Shown piece by piece: positions 1 through 5,998 of a stretch of DNA of 17,579 nucleotides. The stretch is from contig CAJUBQ010000082.1 in the NCBI GenBank assembly GCA_910584595.1, forward strand, positions 3,105 to 20,683, in the 5' to 3' direction. Under the pieces are notes generated by a model. The model was not told the origin of the DNA and ran no database searches. It saw only the letters and a program-made list of their open reading frames with translations. Within the stretch, counting starts at the first letter, position 1; each line of letters opens with the position of its first letter. The translations under genes were made by a program, and so were the position numbers. Source of the stretch: an uncultured Eubacterium sp. GTDB lineage: Bacteria > Bacillota > Clostridia > Lachnospirales > Lachnospiraceae.

Positions 1-795
1 CATGAGCCTGTTTATCTGCCGCCCTATATCCTTGATATTGGCGTGCATTTTACACGTCATAGAGGAATTTCCTCTATTTGCCTGTTCTATGGCATAGAGG
101 TATGCCCCTGTGGCATGCCCTTGTGGCGTTTCTGCGGTACGAATATCGCCCAAATGTTCTTTCGCCATCTGGACAGTTAAGGAAATAGACGTAATCGGTG
201 TTTTAAGCTGATGGGCAATATTAGAAAGATTTTCTGCAAAATTGTTTCGTGCTGTTATGGCTTCTTCCCTTGTTTGGTAAAGTTCCGTTACTGTTTTATA
301 TATTTCATCTTGCAGTTTTGAAAATTCATCATCCGAAGATTCAAGAACCAATCCTTGAACGCCTGTATTTATTTTTTCTAAATACTCCGTCAATGCCTGG
401 ATGCGGGCATCCGATTTCCTATGCCAATACCAGAAAGAGAAAAGGAACAATGTGCTGCCTGCCAAAAAACCGAAAAGGGCAATCCAAAGGGCTGTGGTGT
501 CCGTAATCCCTAAATTCGATGGATAATAGCCAAAGTTTGATAATACATGACTATCAAATTTATTTGATAGTATATTTTCACCTGTCATATGGAAGTCATG
601 TGTTTTCAATAATTCCAAAACAGTCTGTCTGGAATCTGGATTTTTTTCAATCATGCTTTCACAAAATCCTCCCAATATATGAAAACACACATGACGGTAG
701 TAAATAGCAAGAAAGCATGTAGTTATCGCCGCTACAATAAGACTGACTGACAACACAAACAGAACCGTTATTTTTATATTCGATTTTTTGCTCAT
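1..795 (-). CDS. Sensor histidine kinase, VanS-like (partial, 3' part beyond window)
   Basis: This is the N-terminal 265 residues of a membrane sensor kinase, read by translating the minus strand; the frame is open to base 1, so the ATPase domain lies outside the window. Two hydrophobic segments (about residues 8-33 and 103-125) flank a short extracytoplasmic region. The dimerization/phosphoacceptor motif is AHQLKTP with His195. Between the first helix of that domain and the expected second helix (IGRQINRL) there is an unusual insertion of roughly 35 residues, encoded by palindrome-bearing DNA. The start ATG overlaps the regulator's TGA by four bases (ATGA), so the two are translationally coupled. 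Kinases of this type beside an HTH protein and an OmpR-type regulator are common on mobile elements of Firmicutes. The inducing signal cannot be read from the sequence. Confidence 0.9.
   Translation of the reverse strand, partial: MSKKSNIKITVLFVLSVSLIVAAITTCFLAIYYRHVCFHILGGFCESMIEKNPDSRQTVLELLKTHDFHMTGENILSNKFDSHVLSNFGYYPSNLGITDTTALWIALFGFLAGSTLFLFSFWYWHRKSDARIQALTEYLEKINTGVQGLVLESSDDEFSKLQDEIYKTVTELYQTREEAITARNNFAENLSNIAHQLKTPITSISLTVQMAKEHLGDIRTAETPQGHATGAYLYAIEQANRGNSSMTCKMHANIKDIGRQINRLM
59..77. repeat. Perfect 9-bp-arm palindrome inside the kinase gene
   Basis: ATAGAGGAA and TTCCTCTAT are perfect inverted arms around one T. Nearby, ATAGAGG recurs in TGGCATAGAGGTATGCC, and GGCATGCC follows shortly after. 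The cluster lies in the stretch encoding the extra residues after the kinase H-box, so it may mark an in-frame palindromic insertion. Confidence 0.6.
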
Positions 796-1463
796 ATCAC
801 ATCCTCCATACGGTAGCCAAAGCTTCGTATTGTTTTTAAACAGGACGGATGATGGAGTTTTTCTCTAAGCCGTTTGATTGTCACGGTCAACGTATTATCA
901 TTGACATAATTCCCGTTATTGTCCCAGATTTGAGTCAGCAGCCGTTCTCTTGTGACGGTTTTCCCCTTATTTTCCATTAAAATCTGCAAAAGCTGGTATT
1001 CTGCCTGGCTGACAGTAATTTCTTCTTCGCCACAAAATACTGCCGTTTTGTTTTTGTCAATCGAAATAGAACCGCAGGAAAGATACTGGCTCTGCACATT
1101 TCCTGCCCTGCGCAGCAATGCATGGATGCGGGAATACAGAACTTCTAATTCAAAAGGTTTTGTCACATAATCATCTGCCCCATATTCAAAACCAGAAATA
1201 ATATCACAAGCATCATCTCGGACAGTCAGAAAAATGACTGGCAGTTCTTTCCATCTTGAGCGTATCCATCTGCAAAAGCTGTTTCCCTCGCCGTCTGGCA
1301 TATTCCAGTCAATCAGTGTAATGCTTGGAATATGGTGTTCCAATGCCTTCTTTCCGCTTTCCAATGTTCCAAATATAGAAACGGTATATCCTTTTTGGCT
1401 CAGATATTCTTTTACAGCCGTTGCAATATTTTCATCATCTTCAATATAATAGATTTCTATCAT
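792..1463 (-). CDS. OmpR/PhoB-family response regulator
   Basis: This is a 223-residue two-domain response regulator. The receiver domain (about 1-115) has the acidic pair D9/D10, phosphoacceptor D52 in LIDWNMPDG and K102 in VTKPF. The C-terminal winged helix (about 125-223) has the typical end TIKRLREKL...IRSFGYRM. The ATG at 1463 was chosen because AAGGAGA lies just upstream and the receiver fold begins there (MIEIYYIEDD); a longer open frame exists but only covers the upstream gene. It overlaps the HTH gene by ATGA and the kinase gene by ATGA, making a tightly coupled three-gene operon. It probably receives phosphate from the adjacent kinase and regulates a nearby transport or resistance function outside the window. 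Confidence 0.93.
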   Translation of the reverse strand: MIEIYYIEDDENIATAVKEYLSQKGYTVSIFGTLESGKKALEHHIPSITLIDWNMPDGEGNSFCRWIRSRWKELPVIFLTVRDDACDIISGFEYGADDYVTKPFELEVLYSRIHALLRRAGNVQSQYLSCGSISIDKNKTAVFCGEEEITVSQAEYQLLQILMENKGKTVTRERLLTQIWDNNGNYVNDNTLTVTIKRLREKLHHPSCLKTIRSFGYRMEDVI

Positions 1464-1648
1464 TTTTCCATCTCCTTGTAATTTTTCCGACGCATATCCG
1501 CTGGTTTTTCTGTGTCCCGTGGGATAAGCCATACACGGGTTAGGTGGATAACGCCCTCAATACGGTTTGCCTTGCATAATTTCTGGACTTGCCGTTCGGA
1601 TATCCCCCATAATTTTGCGGTTTCCTGTACTGTCATGTAATCGAACAT
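1460..1648 (-). CDS. Small MerR/excisionase-type helix-turn-helix protein
   Basis: This 62-residue protein begins MFDYMTVQETAKLWGISER, the standard start of an HTH_17/excisionase-like winged helix (TVQETAKLWGISERQVQKLC), followed by a short beta wing with VWLIPRDTEKP. GGGAGG sits eight bases before the ATG and a strong promoter lies 36 bases upstream of it. It is the first gene of the operon with the response regulator and kinase. Proteins of this size and context occur in integrative elements, where they act as accessory DNA-binding or autoregulatory proteins; that role here is inferred from neighbours. Confidence 0.85.
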   Translation of the reverse strand: MFDYMTVQETAKLWGISERQVQKLCKANRIEGVIHLTRVWLIPRDTEKPADMRRKNYKEMEK

Positions 1649-1683
1649 AAGATACCTCCCAAAATCAACTAAAAGTATTCTTT

Positions 1684-1712
1684 ATTATAGTCGGTTAAGC
1701 GAACTAAAGCAA
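1684..1712 (-). promoter_or_regulatory. Promoter of the HTH-regulator-kinase operon
   Basis: On the minus strand TTGCTT (1712-1707) and TATAAT (1689-1684) are separated by exactly 17 bases, with transcription directed at the HTH gene. An imperfect inverted repeat (TAGTCG / CGAACTA around GTTAAG) lies between the boxes and could be an operator for the HTH protein or the response regulator. Confidence 0.7.
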
Positions 1713-1774
1713 GCCTATAAAAATTTATATCCACGTAAAAACGACAAGGTTTGCACCCTGCCGTTTCTCGTTGC

Positions 1775-2017
1775 TTATGTGTAAATAATTTCCCGCTCTA
1801 CAATTTCCATCGCACACGCCCTTACATTATTCATTTTTCCTGTCCATTTTAAGGCGTTTTCTGCCTTTAGCTGTTCCGTTATGTCTTGTGTCTGTTTTAT
1901 CTCCTCAATGAGCCTTTCAAAGCATTCCTGCGCCTGCTTATCAATGTCGGCAAGGTAAGTATTCAGCTTGCCGCATGTAAGAAGATTCGTGTATAATTCC
2001 TCAAATAATGATTTCAT
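1775..2017 (-). CDS. Short TnpV-like transposon-encoded protein
   Basis: This 80-residue protein has a long amphipathic helix and ends KWTGKMNNVRACAMEIVEREIIYT. The pattern LNTYLADIDKQAQ...FERL...ITEQLKAENALKW..KMNN(V/I)R matches my recollection of TnpV proteins carried by conjugative and mobilizable elements of Clostridia, which are usually 110-130 residues. This copy therefore lacks about 30-40 N-terminal residues. The ATG at 2017 has AGGAG nine bases upstream; an in-frame TTG at 2023 is less well placed. Function is unknown even for full-length members; it is useful here as a marker of mobile-element ancestry. Confidence 0.7.
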   Translation of the reverse strand: MKSLFEELYTNLLTCGKLNTYLADIDKQAQECFERLIEEIKQTQDITEQLKAENALKWTGKMNNVRACAMEIVEREIIYT

Positions 2018-2029
2018 ATGCAAAAACTC

Positions 2030-2128
2030 CTATTCTGTATAGTTTGGTTTCTGCGGGGTATCTGCAAGCAATGTATCAGCAGGCTGTGTGTATATGGTTT
2101 CCCGATTGCCACACTCTGTTATATCTTG
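2030..2128 (-). pseudogene. C-terminal remnant of an unrecognised mobile-element gene
   Basis: Just upstream of the TnpV-like gene, a minus-strand frame of 32 codons ends with TAG at 2030-2032 and is preceded by a TAA at 2129-2131, with no usable start codon. Its end (TQPADTLLADTPQKPNYTE) is proline-rich and protein-like and abuts the ribosome binding site of the next gene, as an upstream operon partner would. I do not recognise the parent gene. Confidence 0.35.
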
Positions 2129-2131
2129 TTA

Positions 2132-2334
2132 TGAGATTTTTCTGCCCTTGATTTTGCCCTTATGATTGTGCAGAACAAGGGTAACATTGTGTGAAACCAT
2201 ATAAAGAAATAAGGTGTACTGATTGCGATAAATCCTTTGTTTTCAAGGCTTTTGGAGGATTTTATTAAAACCCTGTGAGGTGTGATAAACACCTGTAAAA
2301 TTATGAGCTTCTAATTGATATTAATCCACCTATG
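2132..2334. other. Non-coding stretch between element remnant and oxidoreductase fragment
   Basis: No convincing coding frame is present. The only structure seen is a small inverted repeat at 2278-2294 (AGGTG / CACCT around TGATAAA), which on the minus strand is followed a few bases later by TTTT. This may be a weak terminator for the truncated gene to its right or part of a mobile-element boundary. Confidence 0.3.
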
Positions 2335-2787
2335 CTATTTTAATTTTTCATTCATCCACAGCAACACTTTCAACGATCGAATGGCTTCTTTGATATCCAG
2401 ACAAGAGTATTCCTTTGTCATTAAGCATTCCAGCACATGATTCATTACCTGCGCATAACAATTTGCCTGCGGCAAAGGGATTTCTTTTTTATTTTCATTA
2501 CAAAATACTTCCAGCTTTGTATTTATCTGACCATCATACCCGGCTTCATAATAGCGGACTGCAGCGCCTTCGAAAACAGCCTCATATCCAACCGAAAACG
2601 GATATTTTCCAGGCATTGCAGATGCTCCCCTGATAAATGCGGCTGCATCCTTATAATCGAAACGTGCGGTAACAAGTGACTGGCCCTCACGAACATCGAT
2701 TCCATCGGCTGATACGTTATCTGGCTCTCCCATAAGCCTTACAACAAAATCCACATCATGTATCATAAAATTCAGACCGAATGACAT
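2335..2787 (-). pseudogene. C-terminal fragment of a Gfo/Idh/MocA-family oxidoreductase
   Basis: This 150-residue frame contains MIHDVDFVVRLMGEPDNVSA, which matches the C-terminal substrate domain of Gfo/Idh/MocA dehydrogenases (the family's 'IHDVDFxxWLxGEP' segment), then the beta-sheet domain with VTARFDYKDAAAFIRGASAMPG and the helix near MNHVLECLMTKEYSCLDIKEAIRSLKVL. Intact enzymes are about 330-380 residues; the entire N-terminal NAD(P)-binding Rossmann domain is missing. The first Met precedes the conserved motif by only a few residues and has no ribosome binding site of its own, so I treat it as a truncated pseudogene rather than a functional small protein. Confidence 0.8.
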
Positions 2788-2834
2788 ATCATGTGTAAAA
2801 ATTTACGCTCTAATTCACGCTTTAAATATTTCAT
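2772..2834 (-). pseudogene. 5' stub of a DUF4143-type AAA ATPase gene
   Basis: A 20-codon frame starting at 2834, with GTGGAGG just upstream, reads MKYLKRELERKFLHM and then ends in a TGA after five unrelated residues. That opening is the characteristic first segment of DUF4143-type AAA ATPases (typically followed by '...VTGARQVGKTT'), as I recall the family. The homology stops exactly where the frame runs into the oxidoreductase fragment, so this looks like a deletion scar that kept the start and promoter region of one gene and the tail of another. Confidence 0.55.
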
Positions 2835-2848
2835 AATTCAACCTCCAC

Positions 2849-2884
2849 TTATGATAAAATAAGGTATCATTTATTTTATCATAA
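2849..2884. promoter_or_regulatory. Perfect 14-bp inverted repeat upstream of the ATPase stub
   Basis: TTATGATAAAATAA (2849-2862) and TTATTTTATCATAA (2871-2884) are perfect inverted arms with an 8-base spacer. The repeat sits directly before the stub's ribosome binding site. The all-AT arms make a poor terminator, so a dyad operator overlapping the promoter is more likely; it could also receive readthrough from the sirtuin gene. Confidence 0.6.
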
Positions 2885-2948
2885 ATATTCAGTTGCTTCC
2901 ATCGTATTTTTTAATCTTTTTCTGTAGCATAAACTCTCAAGTGTCTTC

Positions 2949-3878
2949 TTATGCGTCTATCGCATTTATTCTTTTTTCAAAACTGCTGCTTCTCTTATCG
3001 ATGAGCTGCAGCAATACCTCTTCAATATCGCTGTCAATACAAATGGACTGCCTCGCAATCTCTTTCGGACAAGCCGACTCCCCATGATTCACACAGGCAT
3101 ACACCGCCTTCGGATTCTCCGCCGTCATCCGCCAGAAGGGATACTTGATAATCCCCGGTGTGTTGTATCCAACACCTAATTCTAAAAACAAAATTTTGCT
3201 TTTTTTATTCGTATGGAGATGTTCTTCCAGAAACTTATCATAATAACCGGCATGAAGATTCCAGCCCTCATCCTGCACAAAAGTATCATCTGCCCGCAAG
3301 TTCATCGTCATTGGTTTCCCACAAACCGGACATTTCGGTATCAGTTCTGTTGGAATACGCATATCCTTTTGTTCTTCTACCATACGTTTAACCTGATCCT
3401 CATTCTCATATGTCAAAGGTTTGCATGGTGTCTGACATTGAAAAAGACCATAATCTCCCTGCGTATAAAATAATCGTTCTTTTGCAAATCCGGCTTTTTG
3501 GAAACAATGGTCTACATTTGTTGTCAGCACAAAATAATCTTTATCCTTTACAAGCTCAAAAAGATTGTCATAAACAGGTTTTGGCGCATCCATATAGCGG
3601 TTAATGTAAATATACCTGCTCCAATATGCCCAATATTCTTCCAGACTGTCAAAAGGATAAAAACCGCCTTCATACATGTTTTGGAAATGGTATTTTTCAA
3701 TAAAGTCGCCAAAATACTTATGAAACCGATCTCCGTTGTAAGTAAATCCGGCAGAAGTGGAAAGACCTGCTCCTGCACCAATAACGACTGCATCTGTATC
3801 TTCTATTTTTTCTCTTAACTGTTTAATTTTCTCTGAGCAGGTTTTTGTAGATTTCATAGTCATCATCCTGAAAGACAT
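2949..3878 (-). CDS. Class M sirtuin (SirTM-type), likely protein ADP-ribosyltransferase
   Basis: This 309-residue SIR2-fold protein has the NAD-binding motif GAGAGLSTSAGF (34-45) and the TTNVDH segment (119-124). At the usual catalytic His position it has Gln140 (TQGDYG), the signature of class M sirtuins, which in Staphylococcus and Streptococcus ADP-ribosylate a lipoyl carrier protein rather than deacetylate. Four zinc ligands are visible: C148, C152, C183 and C186. The start at 3878 has GGAGGTGG six bases upstream, inside the macrodomain gene, giving a 56-bp overlap; a Met at codon 8 is the alternative. The linkage to a macrodomain protein is the known writer/eraser pairing. No GcvH-L or LplA2 gene is next to it, so the target is unknown. 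Confidence 0.9.
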   Translation of the reverse strand: MSFRMMTMKSTKTCSEKIKQLREKIEDTDAVVIGAGAGLSTSAGFTYNGDRFHKYFGDFIEKYHFQNMYEGGFYPFDSLEEYWAYWSRYIYINRYMDAPKPVYDNLFELVKDKDYFVLTTNVDHCFQKAGFAKERLFYTQGDYGLFQCQTPCKPLTYENEDQVKRMVEEQKDMRIPTELIPKCPVCGKPMTMNLRADDTFVQDEGWNLHAGYYDKFLEEHLHTNKKSKILFLELGVGYNTPGIIKYPFWRMTAENPKAVYACVNHGESACPKEIARQSICIDSDIEEVLLQLIDKRSSSFEKRINAIDA

Positions 3879-4620
3879 TAAATACCACCTCCATCTTGCT
3901 TCCCGTTTTTTCTCTGTACTTTTTCACAGTCCTCACTGCAATCTCGGCTGCCCTTTCGTTTGGAAAATGAAATACCCCTGTTGAAATACAGCAAAATGCG
4001 ATGCTGCTGCAGTCATTTTGCTCTGCCAGCTCCATACAGGACTGATAGCAGGACGCAAGCTGTCTGCAATGTTCAGAAGTAAGCTTTTCCCAACCGAAGG
4101 ATGTTCGGTTTAGCATTGGTCCGACTGTATGAAGCACATATTTACATGGCAAGTTGTAACCTGATGTTATTTTTGCCTGTCCGACAGGCTCGGCAAAACC
4201 TTGCTTTTCCATAATCTGCGCACATTCCATCCGCATCTGGATTCCTGCAAACGTATGAATACAATTATCTATACAGGTATGATTAGGCTGGTAACACCCT
4301 GTCATTCCACGATTCGCTGCATTCACGATTGCGTCCGTCCTAAGCCTTGTAATATCCCCCTGCCAAAGATAAATGCCGTTTTGTATCGGCTGTAAATCTG
4401 AAAGATTTACAATCCCTTTTTCAGATACTTCTTCCCTCAGATAATCATCCTGTATTTTCAGAAATTCAGCAGAAATCTTCCCTGGCATACGCACATTAAA
4501 CAATGCACGCAGCAGCAATTTCTGTTCCTGTATGTTTTTTGGTATTTTCATTGACTGATATTGCTGCTGTTCGTTTAACAGCCCTGATATGAGATATTTT
4601 CTTCTTTCATTCTGTTCCAT
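3823..4620 (-). CDS. Macrodomain protein, SirTM-linked zinc-type ADP-ribosylhydrolase
   Basis: This 265-residue protein has a helical N-terminal part (1-75) and a macrodomain: YLWQGDITRLRTDAIVNAAN (84-103), then GCYQPNHTCIDNCIH (108-122), and later GPML and an S-T-G-V-F loop. The Cys/His-rich segment after NAAN matches the zinc-containing macrodomains paired with class M sirtuins, which remove ADP-ribose from the sirtuin's target. The start at 4620 has GGGGAG seven bases upstream and falls 14 bp inside the preceding gene; a longer frame from 4707 has no support. It overlaps the sirtuin by 56 bp, so expression of eraser and writer is coupled. Confidence 0.9.
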   Translation of the reverse strand: MEQNERRKYLISGLLNEQQQYQSMKIPKNIQEQKLLLRALFNVRMPGKISAEFLKIQDDYLREEVSEKGIVNLSDLQPIQNGIYLWQGDITRLRTDAIVNAANRGMTGCYQPNHTCIDNCIHTFAGIQMRMECAQIMEKQGFAEPVGQAKITSGYNLPCKYVLHTVGPMLNRTSFGWEKLTSEHCRQLASCYQSCMELAEQNDCSSIAFCCISTGVFHFPNERAAEIAVRTVKKYREKTGSKMEVVFNVFQDDDYEIYKNLLREN

Positions 4621-5239
4621 TTTGCACTCCCCGCCTTTTAACTGCTCCCACAGGGCATTTTTCATAACAGTTTCCACAATGCAGACAATGTTCCTGCAGG
4701 ATTTCATATGGCTTGCCAGGCACGATACATCTCTGCGGACAATTTTTCATACATTTGCCGCAGCCGATACAATTCTTTGAGATTTCATATCCCTTTTTGG
4801 TTATGCCAGCATTTCCTATCACATATTTTTCACGAAAAATCGGACTTACACCGAGATTAAAATATTCAATTTCTGCATTTCGGATACAAAAAACAATGCC
4901 GATTTCCCTTGTGCTGCCCGGATAAACATTCGATAAATAAGGCTGTTCTTCAAAGATAATGTCAATCCATTTTCTTTGCTCATGTTCAGATACTTTTTCA
5001 GCCTTTGCAGAAAGCCTTATCATCTCTTTATATTTTGTATACCCTAATATCTGAACATTTCCATCTGACAGTAATTCTTCACAAAAGGCTTTGCCCCTTG
5101 CCGTAAAAAAATACATGGATTGCTGTTCATAATGAATGGCGCTGATATTTCTTATCTGCGGTTTTCCGTATTTATCTACAGTCGCAAAATTTAACACTCC
5201 AACATATTCCAGCTTATTTAAACAGGTTTGTGCATCCAT
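4607..5239 (-). CDS. Pyridoxamine-oxidase-like flavin split-barrel protein fused to a 2[4Fe-4S] ferredoxin
   Basis: This 210-residue protein has a split beta-barrel of the PNPOx type (about 1-130; GVLNFATVDKYGKPQIRNIS, MYFFTARGKAF), expected to bind FMN or F420-like cofactor. It is followed by a bacterial ferredoxin domain with C157/C160/C163/C167 and C185/C188/C191/C195. An additional C171 is present. The ATG at 5239 is preceded by GGAGGTG at six bases; an in-frame GTG inside that Shine-Dalgarno sequence is not the start. It overlaps the macrodomain gene by 14 bp and begins 22 bases after the palindromic element. It probably moves electrons between flavin and an iron-sulfur partner; whether it serves the peptide maturase, the nitroreductase or the ADP-ribosylation pair is unknown. 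Confidence 0.88.
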   Translation of the reverse strand: MDAQTCLNKLEYVGVLNFATVDKYGKPQIRNISAIHYEQQSMYFFTARGKAFCEELLSDGNVQILGYTKYKEMIRLSAKAEKVSEHEQRKWIDIIFEEQPYLSNVYPGSTREIGIVFCIRNAEIEYFNLGVSPIFREKYVIGNAGITKKGYEISKNCIGCGKCMKNCPQRCIVPGKPYEILQEHCLHCGNCYEKCPVGAVKRRGVQNGTE

Positions 5240-5261
5240 AACTAACACCTCCGGTTTTCAT

Positions 5262-5427
5262 CTAGTATAACCTAATTTAAATAAGTATACGTTTGGCTGA
5301 GAATAAATTTTCGAGAGTACATGGCAAAAACCGGAGGTGTACCGGGCGTACATTGAGGATTTTTGTCATGCACTCTCGGGAATTTAGGCCAGCCAAACGT
5401 GTGCTTATTTAAATTGGGTTATACTAG
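5262..5427. mobile_element. 166-bp palindromic MITE-like element forming a long hairpin
   Basis: The two ends are near-perfect inverted repeats: the outer 38 bases (from CTAGTATAACC to ACGTTTGGCTG) match with three differences. After a small internal loop the stem continues through TAAATT, CGAGAGT, CATG and AAAAA against their complements, to a GTAC-CGGGC-GTAC apex. CTAG is at both ends and may be part of a target duplication or of the element. The last three codons of the nitroreductase frame (CTA GTA TAA) lie within the element. Terminal palindromy, no coding capacity and gene-end insertion fit a MITE; a structured intercistronic RNA is the alternative. Confidence 0.75.
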
Positions 5428-5997
5428 GATCAAAAAACGGTTTTCTTTTCTTGGTTTCTTTTGTGGATACTTCCCAGCACAGTATCCTAATATCACAAAG
5501 CAGCGGGCTATATCTGTATCGGGAATGCCCCACTCTTTCAATAACTCTCTGCCAGCTGCATTATCAAAAGTTTCTTCTCCTCTTGCTATGATACATGATG
5601 CAATCCCCAAATTTGCAGCCTCAAGCGCCATATTTTCAGCACAGCAGAACGCATCCGGAACACTGTATAAAAAATTTTTTGGGCCAAAAACAACACATAC
5701 CGCAGGCGCTCCATAAAATCCGTTTTTTATTGTCGGATCATCAATGTTACTGGGCTGTTCATATGAAACATGACCTCCCGCAAGTCGGCTGCGGTCAAAG
5801 CGTGTAAGGTTAAGTCTGCCGATTATCTCAGTTAATTCTTTGTTATGAACGGCAACAATCCTTGCCCTCTGCCCGCCTCCGGCATTTGGCGCATATAGTC
5901 CTGCCTCAATGATTTTTTCCAAATCTCCTCTTTCAATCTGCTTATCCTGATATTTACGGATAGATCTGCGTGTTTTCATTAACTCTAAAATATCCAT
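5419..5997 (-). CDS. Nitroreductase-family FMN oxidoreductase
   Basis: This 192-residue protein starts MDILELMKTRRSIRKYQDKQI, the standard FMN-binding opening of the nitroreductase superfamily, followed by APNAGGGQRARIVAV and the ENMALEAANLGIASCII helix that packs on the flavin. GGGAGGG lies five bases before the ATG at 5997, and the maturase stop codon ends one base upstream, so the pair are translationally coupled. The C-terminus RFLILV and stop codon are supplied by the palindromic element, so the original tail may have been different. Directly following a RiPP maturase it is a candidate tailoring oxidase (dehydrogenation), although a general flavin reductase role is equally compatible. 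Confidence 0.9.
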   Translation of the reverse strand: MDILELMKTRRSIRKYQDKQIERGDLEKIIEAGLYAPNAGGGQRARIVAVHNKELTEIIGRLNLTRFDRSRLAGGHVSYEQPSNIDDPTIKNGFYGAPAVCVVFGPKNFLYSVPDAFCCAENMALEAANLGIASCIIARGEETFDNAAGRELLKEWGIPDTDIARCFVILGYCAGKYPQKKPRKENRFLILV

Positions 5998-5998
5998 A

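Noticed and set aside
2949..3878. Ordinary deacetylase sirtuin (CobB)
   Set aside because: The catalytic His is replaced by Gln in TQGDYG and the gene overlaps a macrodomain gene, both marks of the class M ADP-ribosylating type.
5363..5716. Plus-strand 117-codon frame crossing the palindromic element
   Set aside because: It is antisense to the nitroreductase gene and begins within the hairpin element without a binding site.
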